NCBI GenBank assembly: GCA_039000515.1 | Contig: JBCFYV010011135.1 | Coordinates: forward strand, 22,333,895 to 22,397,894 | Origin: Timema cristinae | Lineage: Eukaryota; Arthropoda; Insecta; Phasmatodea; Timematidae | DNA: 64,000 bases | Reading direction: 5' to 3' | In this document: piece by piece, positions 48,893-60,900 of the stretch | How positions within the stretch are numbered: position 1 is the first letter of the stretch | How the letters are laid out: each line of letters opens with the position of its first letter | The notes under the pieces: generated by a model | Database searches by the model: none | What the model was told of the DNA's origin: nothing | What the model saw: only the letters and a program-made list of their open reading frames with translations | Program-made: the position numbers and the translations under genes

Positions 48893-50550
48893 CCTGTTTG
48901 GATTATATGCTTGTGAATTGCAAGTCATATTGTGTGCGTTTACTTAAATGTACCTATCGTTCTTTCATGTACTTTCTTGCAAATGCGACAAGATGATATT
49001 GATTTTAATTTAAAATTACCTATTCCTTAAATGAGTCAACGAAGACAATCTCTGTACACTTACTAAAATAACATGTCAAGATTACAGGGAAACCAAATCA
49101 CAATAGCACAACCATAATTAAATATATTTCCATTATAATTTATTATTTTGTTGAAATAAAACACTGGGTTTAGCTCGTTATTTTTTTCCCTTGACGAATG
49201 AACACAAAATAGTGCAAGCAAAACAGTGAAATCTAAGAGATGATCTTCAAAACTATATTATGATTGTGGTAGGAAGAAAAGTAGAAGTTAGTTACCAAAG
49301 TTACATAAACAATTTTAATATATTCATACATCAAGGCATGCTATCTGCATCTGTTACATTTGATAGATATTATCAATACCTATAGAATAACACAACTAAT
49401 TTACTAAAATGTTATCAATGTTGGCCGTAAAGAAATATGTGTGAATTTTATCTACTGTTCTTCCAACCAAAATCAGGGTATAATATATCATCTAATAATA
49501 TTTACAACGGCCAGAAATAATCAACTTTGTTCTGCAAAATGTTGTGAACTAATTTAGCAAATGCATAATTAGACGGTTTTCTGCAAAAAAAAAAAATTTA
49601 AGAAAAGTGTATACAATCTTAGGTAAAAGCTTTTTAATTTTTTTACTCTTAGGGAAATGATTATCGAAATTAAACCATTTGTAAATTATTTTGTTTGCTG
49701 AAAAAATTATAGAGAACAGTATATCATAACTTAAGTGTGGCTCTGATGTTTGTGAGCTTAAAAATTGTATAGTAAGACCTTAAAAATTAGTGATAATGGA
49801 TATAATTAAATATACACCTCAAATCAAGGAAGTGACTTGCAGTAAAAGAAATTAGCAGATAAATCTTTAATCATATTTCTGACAGGCTCGTAACTAATTC
49901 TCAAAAACATTCTAAAGATAACCAGTAGAGCCTTTTCAAGCAGAAAATGATTTCATTGGTGTGGGAAGGGACAGTTTTACAAAGAGATCAGCGACACCAC
50001 CCCCTGAAGTTCTTATTACCTGGGTTTCTCCAGAGGTCTCTCTAGAACAAGTATACACTACTTGAAGTTGTAAGTAATAGTGAATCTGTTTTGAGCAAGC
50101 AAAACCAGATATGATTCTTACTTACAAGTAATCTGGTCGTAAGATATTTATGCAACTATAACATCAATATAAAATGCGAAGTATGTATTGTTACTTGCAA
50201 GTAATCTGGTCGTAAAACATTTATGCAACTATAACATTAATATAAAATGTGAAGTATGTTTTGATTTGTGTTTGATAGAAATTATAAATATAAAGTTATT
50301 TCAGTAATTTTAATCAAAATATGTCTTTATAGAACAAAAAGTGTGCAGATATGACCTAAAATTGATGAAAATATGCACTTATGTGCAAACTAAAATGTAT
50401 ATATTTGGAAACAGAGTAACATAACAAATGTTTATAATTCATTAACCATTAAATTTGAAGTGAAACTAAAAATAATATAGGTTATAAACATCCGAACCCT
50501 CGTCATAGGATTAAACTGTTTTAAATATAGGAATATAGTTTTATCAATCT
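48893..50550. other. Intergenic, AT-rich, no gene
   Basis: Contains a short direct repeat (ACTTACAAGTAATCTGGTCG near 50120 and 50191) but no recognised element. Confidence 0.5.
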
Positions 50551-51074
50551 GATACCATAGCTCAGTCGGTAGGGTGTTTGTTTGTCTACTGAACTAAGGG
50601 TCCCGGGATGATCAAAGAATGTATCATTGGTGAAATGTGGGTGTACCCTTTCACAGTGAGTGGACTGGAGGTTGTGCCTGTTCTAGTCTTAAGTTAGATT
50701 ATAAGGCATATGAAGCTACGACAGGCCTAGCAAGCCAGTAATAGAAAATACACCCACCTCGGTGTTATAGTCGGCTGATGTGGTGGTTTGTGTTGAGCTA
50801 GACTGTCAAGGATGGGGAGATCGAGGTTCGAATCTCGGTCGGGTGAACTGGGGGTGGTTTTCCACTCTCTCTCCACACAAATGTGGGATCACTTCCTCTA
50901 AATTCAACCTTCCCAATTCTTAACCCATTAGAGTAATTAGTACTTAAGAGTATAACCAAATGGGTAGTAAAATGCGATGCTAATATTATTATTAGTAGTA
51001 GTAGTAGAAAATATATGGCTTGAAAGAAAAAACTGACCCAAACCACAAACTGGAAACGGTAGTGGATGTAAAGT
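50551..51074 (+). mobile_element. SINE family A copy split by a SINE B
   Basis: A head and body ATACCATAGCTCAGTCGGTA to GCCAGTAATAGAAAATA (50551-50750), then the A tail GAAAATATATGGCTTGAAAG to GTAGTGGATGTAAAG (51006-51074). TAGAAAATA is present at both junctions as the target duplication. Confidence 0.85.
50751..51003 (+). mobile_element. SINE family B inserted in the SINE A copy
   Basis: CACCCACCTCGGTGTTATAG, GAGGTTCGAATCTCGGTCGG, then tail AATGGGTAGTAAAATGCGAT and TTA/GTA repeats. Shows B was active after this A copy had inserted. Confidence 0.88.
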
Positions 51075-51669
51075 AAATATAATTTTATCGACAATGTTTT
51101 ATACAGAATGTTTGTGCTACTTGAAAACATGAGTTTGTCAGCGTATATACTACTAAGGTTGACTCTAAGACGTCATCTAATGCAGGGGTCAGCAACATTT
51201 TCAAGCCTTTGATGACTTAAAAATTTACCAAATATCCTGCAAGCATCCATTGTTTCTATACTTTTTTTTTATCCATACTGACAACTTATATTTACTCCTT
51301 AAAATCAACCTTACTTAAATAATTATGCTCACACCATTCCATAAACATAATAGTGAATAAATAAAATGTATATTTTCATATCGAACTATTTAATTATAGT
51401 CATAATAAAATATTATTTGAAAGTACTTGATATATATGCACGTGTAGAAGACTCAAATATTAACGTCTACTGCAAGAGTAGCGCATTAGACCACTCGACC
51501 ACCGAAGCAGGTGTGAGATCAATTCGACAATAAAGAATCTTTGAAAATACTGTAACAGTCAATTATTGCCATCCTAAGCTTTTATGCAAAGTACAAAATA
51601 ATATTCCCATGAAAAAAAATCTAAATTAATTTAAATGTGAGTTAAGAAGTAAATACTAAAGATGTAGAT

Positions 51670-51832
51670 CCGATACCTTTGTTCAGTCGGTAGCGTGGAT
51701 GTCTACTGAGCTAGGGGTCTCTGGTTCGATTCCCGGAGTGGCCAAAAATTTATCATTGATGAAGTGTGGGTTAACCCTTTCATAGTGATGAATTAACATC
51801 CAGGGAGTGGATGTTAAGTCTGTCCTAGTTGT
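51670..51832 (+). mobile_element. SINE family A, truncated copy
   Basis: CGATACCTTTGTTCAGTCGG, CTGGTTCGATTCCCGGAGTG, body to GTCTGTCCTAGTTG; no tail. Confidence 0.8.
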
Positions 51833-51839
51833 GTTTTTT

Positions 51840-52122
51840 TTTACATCCATTACTGTTTACAGCCTGCAGCTTGGGTCATTTTTTTATTCAAGCCATATAC
51901 TTTCCACTGCCGGCTTGCTAGGCCTGTCGTAGCTTCATATGTCTTATAATCTAACTTAAGACTATGACAGGCACAATATCTAGTACCCGGCTATTTATTC
52001 ATAATTGTGAAAGGGTAAACCCATATTTCACGAATCGTAAATTTTTTGGCCGTGCCGGGAACCAAGTCCGAGACCCTTAGTTTAATAGACAGATAGGCTA
52101 CTGACTGAGCTAAGGTGTCGAA
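51840..52122 (-). mobile_element. SINE family A, inverted near-complete copy
   Basis: Complement of A from TTTACATCCATTACTGTTTA to TGAGCTAAGGTGTCG. Next to the previous copy in opposite orientation, giving a hairpin-capable pair just 3' of WTAP. Confidence 0.85.
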
Positions 52123-52296
52123 TAGAAAGTTAAATAAATAGCCAAATTAAAATATATTTTTTTAGCATAAAACTACCAACAGAAGATATTCTAACTTTGA
52201 TTTGGCTTTGAGAATATTTAATATATTCAATTAAATTTTGTTTGGAATTGAAAAAATGGACTTGCACAGCCTAAATGGGAAATGATATTAATACAG

Positions 52297-52302
52297 TTTA
52301 TT
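52297..52302 (-). promoter_or_regulatory. Candidate WTAP polyadenylation signal
   Basis: AATAAA on the - strand only 7 nt after the stop codon, implying a 3' UTR of a few tens of bases if used. Confidence 0.5.
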
Positions 52303-52309
52303 GTACAAG

Positions 52310-53205
52310 TCAACTAATTCTAAGCCTGCTCGTCACTAAGTCTGGACCCAGCAGGTTCCCGGTGATGAGCTCTGCCTCATCGTCATCCTCGTAATGGAGG
52401 GAGATCTCCGAGTCGCGGCGCACCTTCTTGATGAGTGGGACATTGTCACTGTCGTCCCCGCTGCTGTCCTCCTCTTTTGGGAAACTTCTTTTCCTGGAGA
52501 CTTCCTCCGCCTTGGAATTCACTTGCTGTGACTCTTCCGCAGGTTTGGTGCTCATGCGCAACTCCTCCGCATGCCTGAGAGTCACGCGTGGATCCTCCAC
52601 ATTCTTGATACTTAGCTGAGGCTCTGCCTCTCCTGTCAAAGGGGTGTCTTTATCCGCTGCACTTTCACTGTCTGCTTCCCCCTCCAACTCTTCTTCTTCC
52701 TCAAGCTTTAGTATGAGCTCCCCAGAGTCACTGGAGTCCTCCCCGGCATACTGCTCTGGTGGTGTTGGGCTAGCCGGAACCTTTTTCTGGGACTCCTCAC
52801 TCTCCATCTCTTTCTGCCACATCTTCGCCGCTGTGGGGACTTGTGTTGGGGTTGAGAGTTCTCGTGGAGCCAACACCTCTGATGGTGTCAGTTCCTCTGT
52901 TGGGGCCAATACCTCTGACGGTGCCGATACTTCTGACGGGGTCGGGACCTTTGATGGAGCCAAGTCCTCCAGAGGCTCTAAGACCTCAGATGCGGCCGTA
53001 ATCTCTGACATGTCCTCTGTGGGGGCCAAGGCATCTGGAGCAGCCGAACTGTTACCGCCTTCGCCGCCGGTCTTGAGAAGGATGTTCTCTTGTTGGAGGG
53101 CCGTCACAGTGTCCTTTGACTTACGCAGCTCTTGTTGCAGGTAGTAGATCGTGCTCTGCATACCTTCCACGTCCTCGTCTAGTTCCTGAAGGAACTCGTC
53201 CAACT
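52310..53205 (-). CDS. WTAP: WTAP exon 5 and stop
   Basis: Acceptor gtctgcag|AGTTGGAC, stop TGA 52312-52310. [19 protein letters not shown], then the Pro/Glu/Ser/Thr-rich tail with several PSEV/PTEE repeats and [12 protein letters not shown] near the end. GC-rich relative to its flanks. Confidence 0.96.
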
Positions 53206-56200
53206 CTGCAGACAAACAGGCCTCAGCTTACAGCCACTATTGTAGATTTGATCGATAAACAAGCTAACAAGATTAAATTTTCACAACAAATTCAAAGCTA
53301 TGATCTATAAATGGACTGAATGCATTTATTATATTATTGACTGAGCATATCTAGGTACTGTTTAGACTCTACTATTTGGTATTTTGTCTGTATGTCTGTC
53401 TGCCTGGATAGTTTTTTCCACAATAACTGTCAAATTGTGTGGAGCATTTATAGTGAAATTTAGCGATAATATTTGTAAAACCTAGGTCAAACAATGTTTT
53501 ATATAAAACTTCAATCTGACAATTCGTTCCAAGATGGTGGCCTCTCAAAAATCTGTCTGTTAGATTGTTCCGTGATAATTGTCAAATGCGTGAACCATTT
53601 TAACCAAATTTGGCAGGACATTTTTTAGAGCATAGGCCACAGACAAATAATTACCCAAACAAACAATCTCCAGGTTAAAATGGTTGCGCTCCTTTTGGAA
53701 GCTTGAGTCCTTCACCACTAGGATCGCTGCAGTTATTCCTATCATCAACCAGCAGTGACAATAGTGAAGCCCAGTTTTGAAGGGCTCAAGCTAGCAAAAG
53801 GAGCGGAGCAAAACCCCTGTAAGGTAGAGAGTTTGTTTCTTACCTTAATAATGATAATGATAATAATAATGGTAATGATGATGAATTTATGACGATAACG
53901 GTGGTGGTGGTGATGATGATGATGATGATGAAAAAGTATTTTATAGCTAAACACTTGACTTTTAAGTTGATGCATGTTACTGCATAATCTTCATTCAGAT
54001 AGTTTGTTGAATGAGGGGGTCCAAAATTACTTTGCTAAAGACAAAGACAAGATTGTAAGTATTCATCTTCCACACAGCTTCAATATTTAGATTTTATAGT
54101 CTTCATTTTAAGAAAATCTACAACCTCTTATCTTTTATTTTCTTTCTCACAATACTTTCTAAGCGATCGACCAAACAAGTGGCCGCGATTTGATGGCTGA
54201 TTCATTTTGAACGTGAATATCCCATATTCTTACTCTTTCGGCCGACTTTCTTTAACCGAGGGGAACGTTTTTACTTTTAGCAGCCCGTCTTACTACACTT
54301 CCTGTTCAGTCTAATACTACTTCCTGAGGAAGATGCTATAATGAAATCAAAATAATGATGTGTGTGTGTGTTTTCACTTTTATTTGTACTCTACCATTTT
54401 CCTATATTCTATCATTTTATTTATTACCAATTAATGTTTTTGCTCCATGTACTTTATTTCATACATACACTTCTAGTTTATAAGCATATGTACTAATAAT
54501 TAAGTTGGTGTGTTAGGGTGAGCAAGGTTTTATTTAGAGGTAGTCTACTCACATTTGCAGGGAAAGAGAGTGGGAAAAATATTTTAGAAAAAACACTCTC
54601 AGTAATTTCAACCGGAATATGAGCCCCAATCTCCCTGTTATCGGCAGTGTAGTCTATTACAAGAAGGATGGCTTAGACCATACAACCAGCAAAGTGGGTG
54701 GGAAAGTTGTTAAGTTTCCAATATTATGAGGAATGTCAAAAGTTGAATATTATAACAAACTAACCAGACTGTGATTTCTTGACTTCCTCGCTGAAACTCT
54801 TCTGTAAAGCGAGCTCCCCTTCGAGTTTGGCGAGCCTACCGCTGGAGATCATGCGGCCCAGGTCTTCGTTCTCCTGGTACAAGAGTCGGCACTTAGCCAT
54901 GAGACGTTTGCCAGTGTTGCTGTCATAAAAACACAACATTCACGTTGAGGATGGGCTTCAAACTATGACTGAAATTCTAATATACTTTAATCCTTAAGCA
55001 TATTAGAGATTCAAGGATTTGACATTAAAAAATGTATACATATATATATATTTTTTTTCAAAATATTGAATTTTAATTTTTTTAAATGTTTTAATACTGA
55101 TTATTGGTGTAGTTGTCCCATTTCATTTTTGATTCCTATGAATCATAGAAGGATTAAATTGAACAAATTGTTTAATATATCGAACTTCGATGCATAAATT
55201 TTAGCTTATTCATCTTCATCTATAAAGCATCTAGAATGATTATTGATTATTGCTATAATAGATAGAAAATATGCATTATAATTTTACTTATTTAGCTATT
55301 TAATATTAAAATTGACTAATGTATTAATTATAAATTTAAATGCACTATATGTTTTTTAATAATGGAAATTGATAAAACTAAAGAAAAAGGGAAATTAAAC
55401 TAATAAGAGTAAATTTGATGAAGAAAGCCCACCTAAGGACAGAGGAAAAATGTGGGAAGTATCGGATGCACAAAGGTGACATCTTCTTCCTTTCTTCTGT
55501 CTTCTTTAGTAGAAGTGGTCACACTCTTCTATCTGTTTGATAAAGGCAACAGGTGACCTGGTGAACTAGGGGTAAGGTGTCGGACTTCTGTGCTGGGGGT
55601 CCAGGGTTCAATCCTTGGTCCCGGCACAGATTTATCTGATTACCAAACCCTTCTTTCACCTCTGACAAGACCTCTTGTGAATGTGGGGAATGCCAGGCCT
55701 CCACCGTGGTTCGGATTCCACGTTAAACTGTAGGTCCTTCATTTCATCTCACAATCACCCTACCATTACACATTAGCGTAAGTGCGTATAACCCGAACGG
55801 GTAGTAAGACGCGGTGCTAATTAATAATAATAATAATAATAATAATAAAATTAATGATGATGATAAAGGCAACAATGCCGAAATATTATTCTATTTGTGT
55901 TAAAATGTGGGTGTGACTATTTCTACTATAGAAGACAGACGAAAGCAAGAAGATGTCAACGTTTTGTATTGGATTCTTCCCGCATTTTTCTTCTTTCCTT
56001 AGGTGGGCTTTATTCATTAAATTTACTCTTAGTAGTTTAATTACCCTTTTCTTTAGTTTTATCAATTTCCATTGTTATAAGATTATATATCCATTGGGCC
56101 ACTTCATTTTTAAACAAATTCACTATTTGGATATGCTTGGTACACTCTAATGATGTTACCAAACCGATAAGTTTATCGACCTGTTAATTACCTGTCTGGA

Positions 56201-57907
56201 GTGAACTTCCATGCACTAAGCTCATTCTGGGTCTCCTCAAGACGAGCCCTGGTAGAGTTCAGCTCTTGCCGCAACCTTTGCAGCAAAAGGTTGACAGCGG
56301 GATCGAGGAGCGCGGAACGCAGCGCGGTGGCTCCTGGCGCCTGAGATGCCTTCAGTTCTGTTATCTGGCTCTGTGGGTAACACGTGCGCTTACATCATTG
56401 ACTACCGGTATTAAGTCACTAGAATAGTCCTCAACTCGAGAAAACAAGTGTTTTTATAAGGTTACTTGGTGGAGCTGTCTTGCAGAAGGAGAACAAACAA
56501 ACAAATTGTATATTTGTTTTATACCCCCCTTTCCCCCCCCCCCCTTAATAAATTACTTAATGCGATTCACAAAGATCCATTATACACCTTTTGTTTCCCA
56601 GACAATTAGTTCTTCATGATCAACCAAAATATGAACATTTTTGGACATTTCAGAGTGGAAAATTTCAATTTTTAATATTGCGTACCAAAGTGCCTTGCAA
56701 ATAATGACCTTACAATTTTGTCAGTGATCTTAGACCACCAAGACCCTGCCATGTCCTCTGCCTTCTTCTTCACCTCTCAGAATTTTCTTCTTTCCTTCGA
56801 GTAATCAAATATTTTAATACTCCTGCACGTTGTGCATAAGACAGTTCCTCCTAAGGATGTGTCCGATCTAGTTTTCTTTCAAGCGAAGAATCACATCCAA
56901 AACGGATCTCTTCTAGGGACTTCTTCATTTATGACTCTGTCCACTTGATCTTTTCAAGTTTTGTATATCGTCATAGAAAATAATCTTTTAAGTTCATTTC
57001 AGCAAAGTAAACACAACACTTTGTATAGGGCCTACTTTTAAGGGTTTTGTCAATATTTAACTTAAGCGCAATATCTGATTGAAACTATTTCAAGCTACCA
57101 TGGCAGTGCAATTTTAAGACACTGGGACTGATACAATCTCGTACTCAAAAAAACTTACACCATTTATATTTGTGTTATTAACACATTTGTTGCCTTTACA
57201 GCATCGTCTACCGATTATGTTTAGACCATATTTCATGACTTTTTCAAAACCTTCATATTAATATTCATCCATAAAAAATGACAAAAAATAGAGTAAAAAT
57301 AAGACAAAAATTATAGAAGAAGGTAGAAAATTATGTCACACATAAAGGGCGCCTTAAATCCCACCAGGAATCAATAAAACGAAAGAAATTGACTAATTTT
57401 TTTTTCATAAATTCTGATTTTAAAGATGTTACCATTTCTGAAGTGGGGGGTAGATGTAATTTATGCTAATTCCAAGCAAAGTATGGAAAATAAATACTTT
57501 TTTACCTGTGCCCTGAATTAGGCTTACAAAAATGTCTAGCCTGGGGCTAAGTTCATTACCTTTTAATGACTTTAATGACCAAACCGGCAAAGATTTATCT
57601 GATTACCAAACCCTTCCTTCACCTCTGACAAGACATCTTGTGAATGGGGAATGCCAGGCCTCCACCGTGGTTCGGATTCCACGTTAAACTGTAGGTCCTT
57701 CATTTCATCTCACTATCACCCTACCATTACACATTAGCGTAAGTGCGTATAACCCGAATGAGTAGTAAGACGCGGTGAAAATAATAATAATAACAATAAC
57801 AATATAAAAAAATAATGATGACGACGACGACGACGATGATGATGATAATGATGATGATGATGATAATGATGATAATGATGATAATGATGATAATGATGAT
57901 AATAATG

Positions 57908-57940
<33 letters not shown>

Positions 57941-57950
57941 TAATATAATA

Positions 57951-57989
<39 letters not shown>

Positions 57990-60900
57990 CCAAACTCTCA
58001 TTTCATGACTGATAGAGCCATTAATTTATACTCAATGAGAAGGTTTGGTGGGGAAAAACCGCAAGGATTGCCAAGAAAGAGATAGGAGCAGATAACAGAA
58101 AGTGTGCAATGAGAGAAAAGGAATGGAAGCAATTAAAGGAGGAAGAATAGAGGAAGGAAATAGGAAGATGGAGGCATTTTACTAAATTACCACAGGCTGA
58201 AAACAGTTAATCAGTTTTCTGGTGATGGGGGTGGTCAGGATTCAAATTTCAGCGATATATATTGAAATGATTAGTTAAATTGCAAAGCTATTATTTTTGT
58301 TAAATATGGTTATAGTGGCATCTAGATATTACATCCTCTGCCTTAAAATAGGAGTGGTCGGTGACCTGGTGGTCTAGGGGTAAGGTGTCAGACTTTTGTG
58401 CTGGCGGCCGGGGTTCAATCCTCGGTCCCGGCAAAGATTTATCTGATTTCCAAACCCTTCCTTCACCTCTGACAAGACATCTTGTGAATGTGGGGAATGC
58501 CAGGTCACCACCGTGGTCCGGATTCCACGTTAAACTGTAGGTCCTTCATTTCATCTCACAATCACCCTACCATTACAAATTAGCGTAAGTGCGTATAACC
58601 CGAACGGGTAGTAAGACGCGGTGCTAATAATAATAATAATAATAAAATAGGAGTGAAAAATGACCCCGGGCACAGGACAATTCCTGGATAGCTCAGTGGC
58701 ATACTAAGCAAAGGTCCCGAGTTCAATTCCCATGTCCAGGTATCATTTTCCAATTTAAAAAGTAAATATTGAAATGTTTTCCCCAAGTGTTTTCCCGCTC
58801 TCTCACTCCATGCAAATGTAGTTATGCTTCCTTCTTCCTTTGTGTAAACATTATAGATAGTGGATTATTAATTTATAATAGGTCCAACTTTGTTCAACCG
58901 TTTACTCACCACGTATTCTTGCATCTCCTGTTCCTTGGTGGCAAGACGTCTCACCAGGACTTTCTCTCGATGGACACTCTCGAGATGCTGCTGTCTGGCT
59001 CGCTCCTCTAGCTCGCGAATACTCGTCAACTCACCTGGAATAAGTCCATTCTTTTCACTTAAGCTACAAGTGATATGATACAATGCTCTCGTTAGTCTAA
59101 GGTACAGTTCCTTTTGATATGCACTAGACACGGTGAGAAATCATGTACAGTAGCCCCATGACTTCTTTGGTGCTGACTGACAGCTCACAGATGACGGCTT
59201 TGAAAAGTTACCAGACCAAATTACATATCCCTACGCCGAACCATATAATCTGCAAAAACATTTGTTTAGCAGCTGTCACTTCTGACAATCAAAATTTTTA
59301 TATATACCTAAATGTTGATTGTCATAAGTCAGCTGTGAGCTGTCAGTCAGCACCAAAGAAGCCATGGGGCTACTGTATGTATGTATGTATGTATGTATGT
59401 ATATTTCACTATGATGCTTAACACCATCGCTTTTTAATTTTCTTTTTGTACACTACATCATACTACACATTTGGGCTATTTATATATTTACACTAATGAG
59501 TTGAAGAAACAAAAATTAGTGACATTTTTGGTGACCTTTTTTGACCAAAAAATTCCTTTGGTAAACAGGTCAAACATTATATAATGCATTTATAGGTATA
59601 ACATACTAATACACAACATTAAACTTTAACTGGATGGTGAACGTTAATCTTGTTCTTGGTACCACAGTAAAGACAATCAGGCAACGTTCGGCTAGTGCAT
59701 GGCATCATGGGTAGTAGGTGACTTGTGTGCCGAGTTTCCTCGCCATCTTTCTTTGGGTATGCGTGCGCGGTTTGCTCGTTTCCTCTCCCCCCTTGCTGTA
59801 CACAGTTGGATGCGCATGGCCTCAACACGCCTGGTGTGTCGGGTTGCGTGACTCATCTGTTCACTCTGGTTTCGTACTCACGTCCATGTGCGTCGGCTGT
59901 TCACGAGCCATTGGCTCTCGGGTGGACAGACCTTTTACCATTGGAGGAACTTTTCTCGACCCCGGAAAGGACCGTTTATATGTGGGGCATTTTATGGTTG
60001 ACAAACTTAATTGTGCATTTGCGCGGGTGTGGAGAGGAGGTTTACAAATAGGGTTTTATTGTGTACCCGGACCAGCCATGATTCATGTTAAGTTATCTGA
60101 ATAAATGTGCAAATGACAATTTCTCGAGTGTTTTTCTCGGCACAACCCCTGGAGTGACGTACGAGCAATGGGGCCACCTCCACAAGCAATAAGAGGGATC
60201 CGCAAGCAGTGTGGGTGCATTTCACATTTGAGGCGTTCGCGTTGTTACGATGCACAGGAAATTCCAACAACAATATTTTCGTGACTTTATGACTAAAATA
60301 TTGAAAATTCGTGACTTTTCAGGGACTTTCATGGCCTTTTTTTTTTTTTTACCATAATTAACTTTTTTGTTACTTTAGTTACCCAGGAGACATTATGGGT
60401 ACCATTTTCAGTGGATACATGTTCAAAAGTGTCACTCTTGTAATATACTAGACTGCTGGAGATGGGAAAATCGGGGCTCGATCCAATTCAAGTGTACTGA
60501 GGGTGGTTTTGCCTAAATGTTTTTCCACTCTACTTCCAAGCAAATGTGGGTACCCCACATCTAAATTAAACCTTCCTAACTTAAAACACATTAGAGTAAT
60601 TAGTAGCTACATAGGCTTATAACCCTAATGGGTAGTAAGAAGTGGTGTTAAAAGTACCGGTAGCTTATTGGTAAATTAAAAAATAACTAGGACTATACTG
60701 GACACAAGTCCATTATCCTTAGCTAAGTGAACCAATGGTTTAGAACGAATTAATTCCATGCCCATCACATCCGCCTCGATGGCGTAGTTGGCTAATGCGC
60801 TTTCATGTTGAGCTCGACTGCTGAGGACGGGGAGATCGAGGTTTGAATCTTGGTCGGGTGAACTGGGGGTGGTTTTTCCTAAATGGTTTTCCACTCTCCC

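Noticed and set aside
52428..53144. Ser-rich + strand ORFs
   Set aside because: Antisense shadows of WTAP exon 5.
57705..58001. Poly-Ile/Leu/Ser ORFs
   Set aside because: Translation of a TAA/TGA microsatellite.
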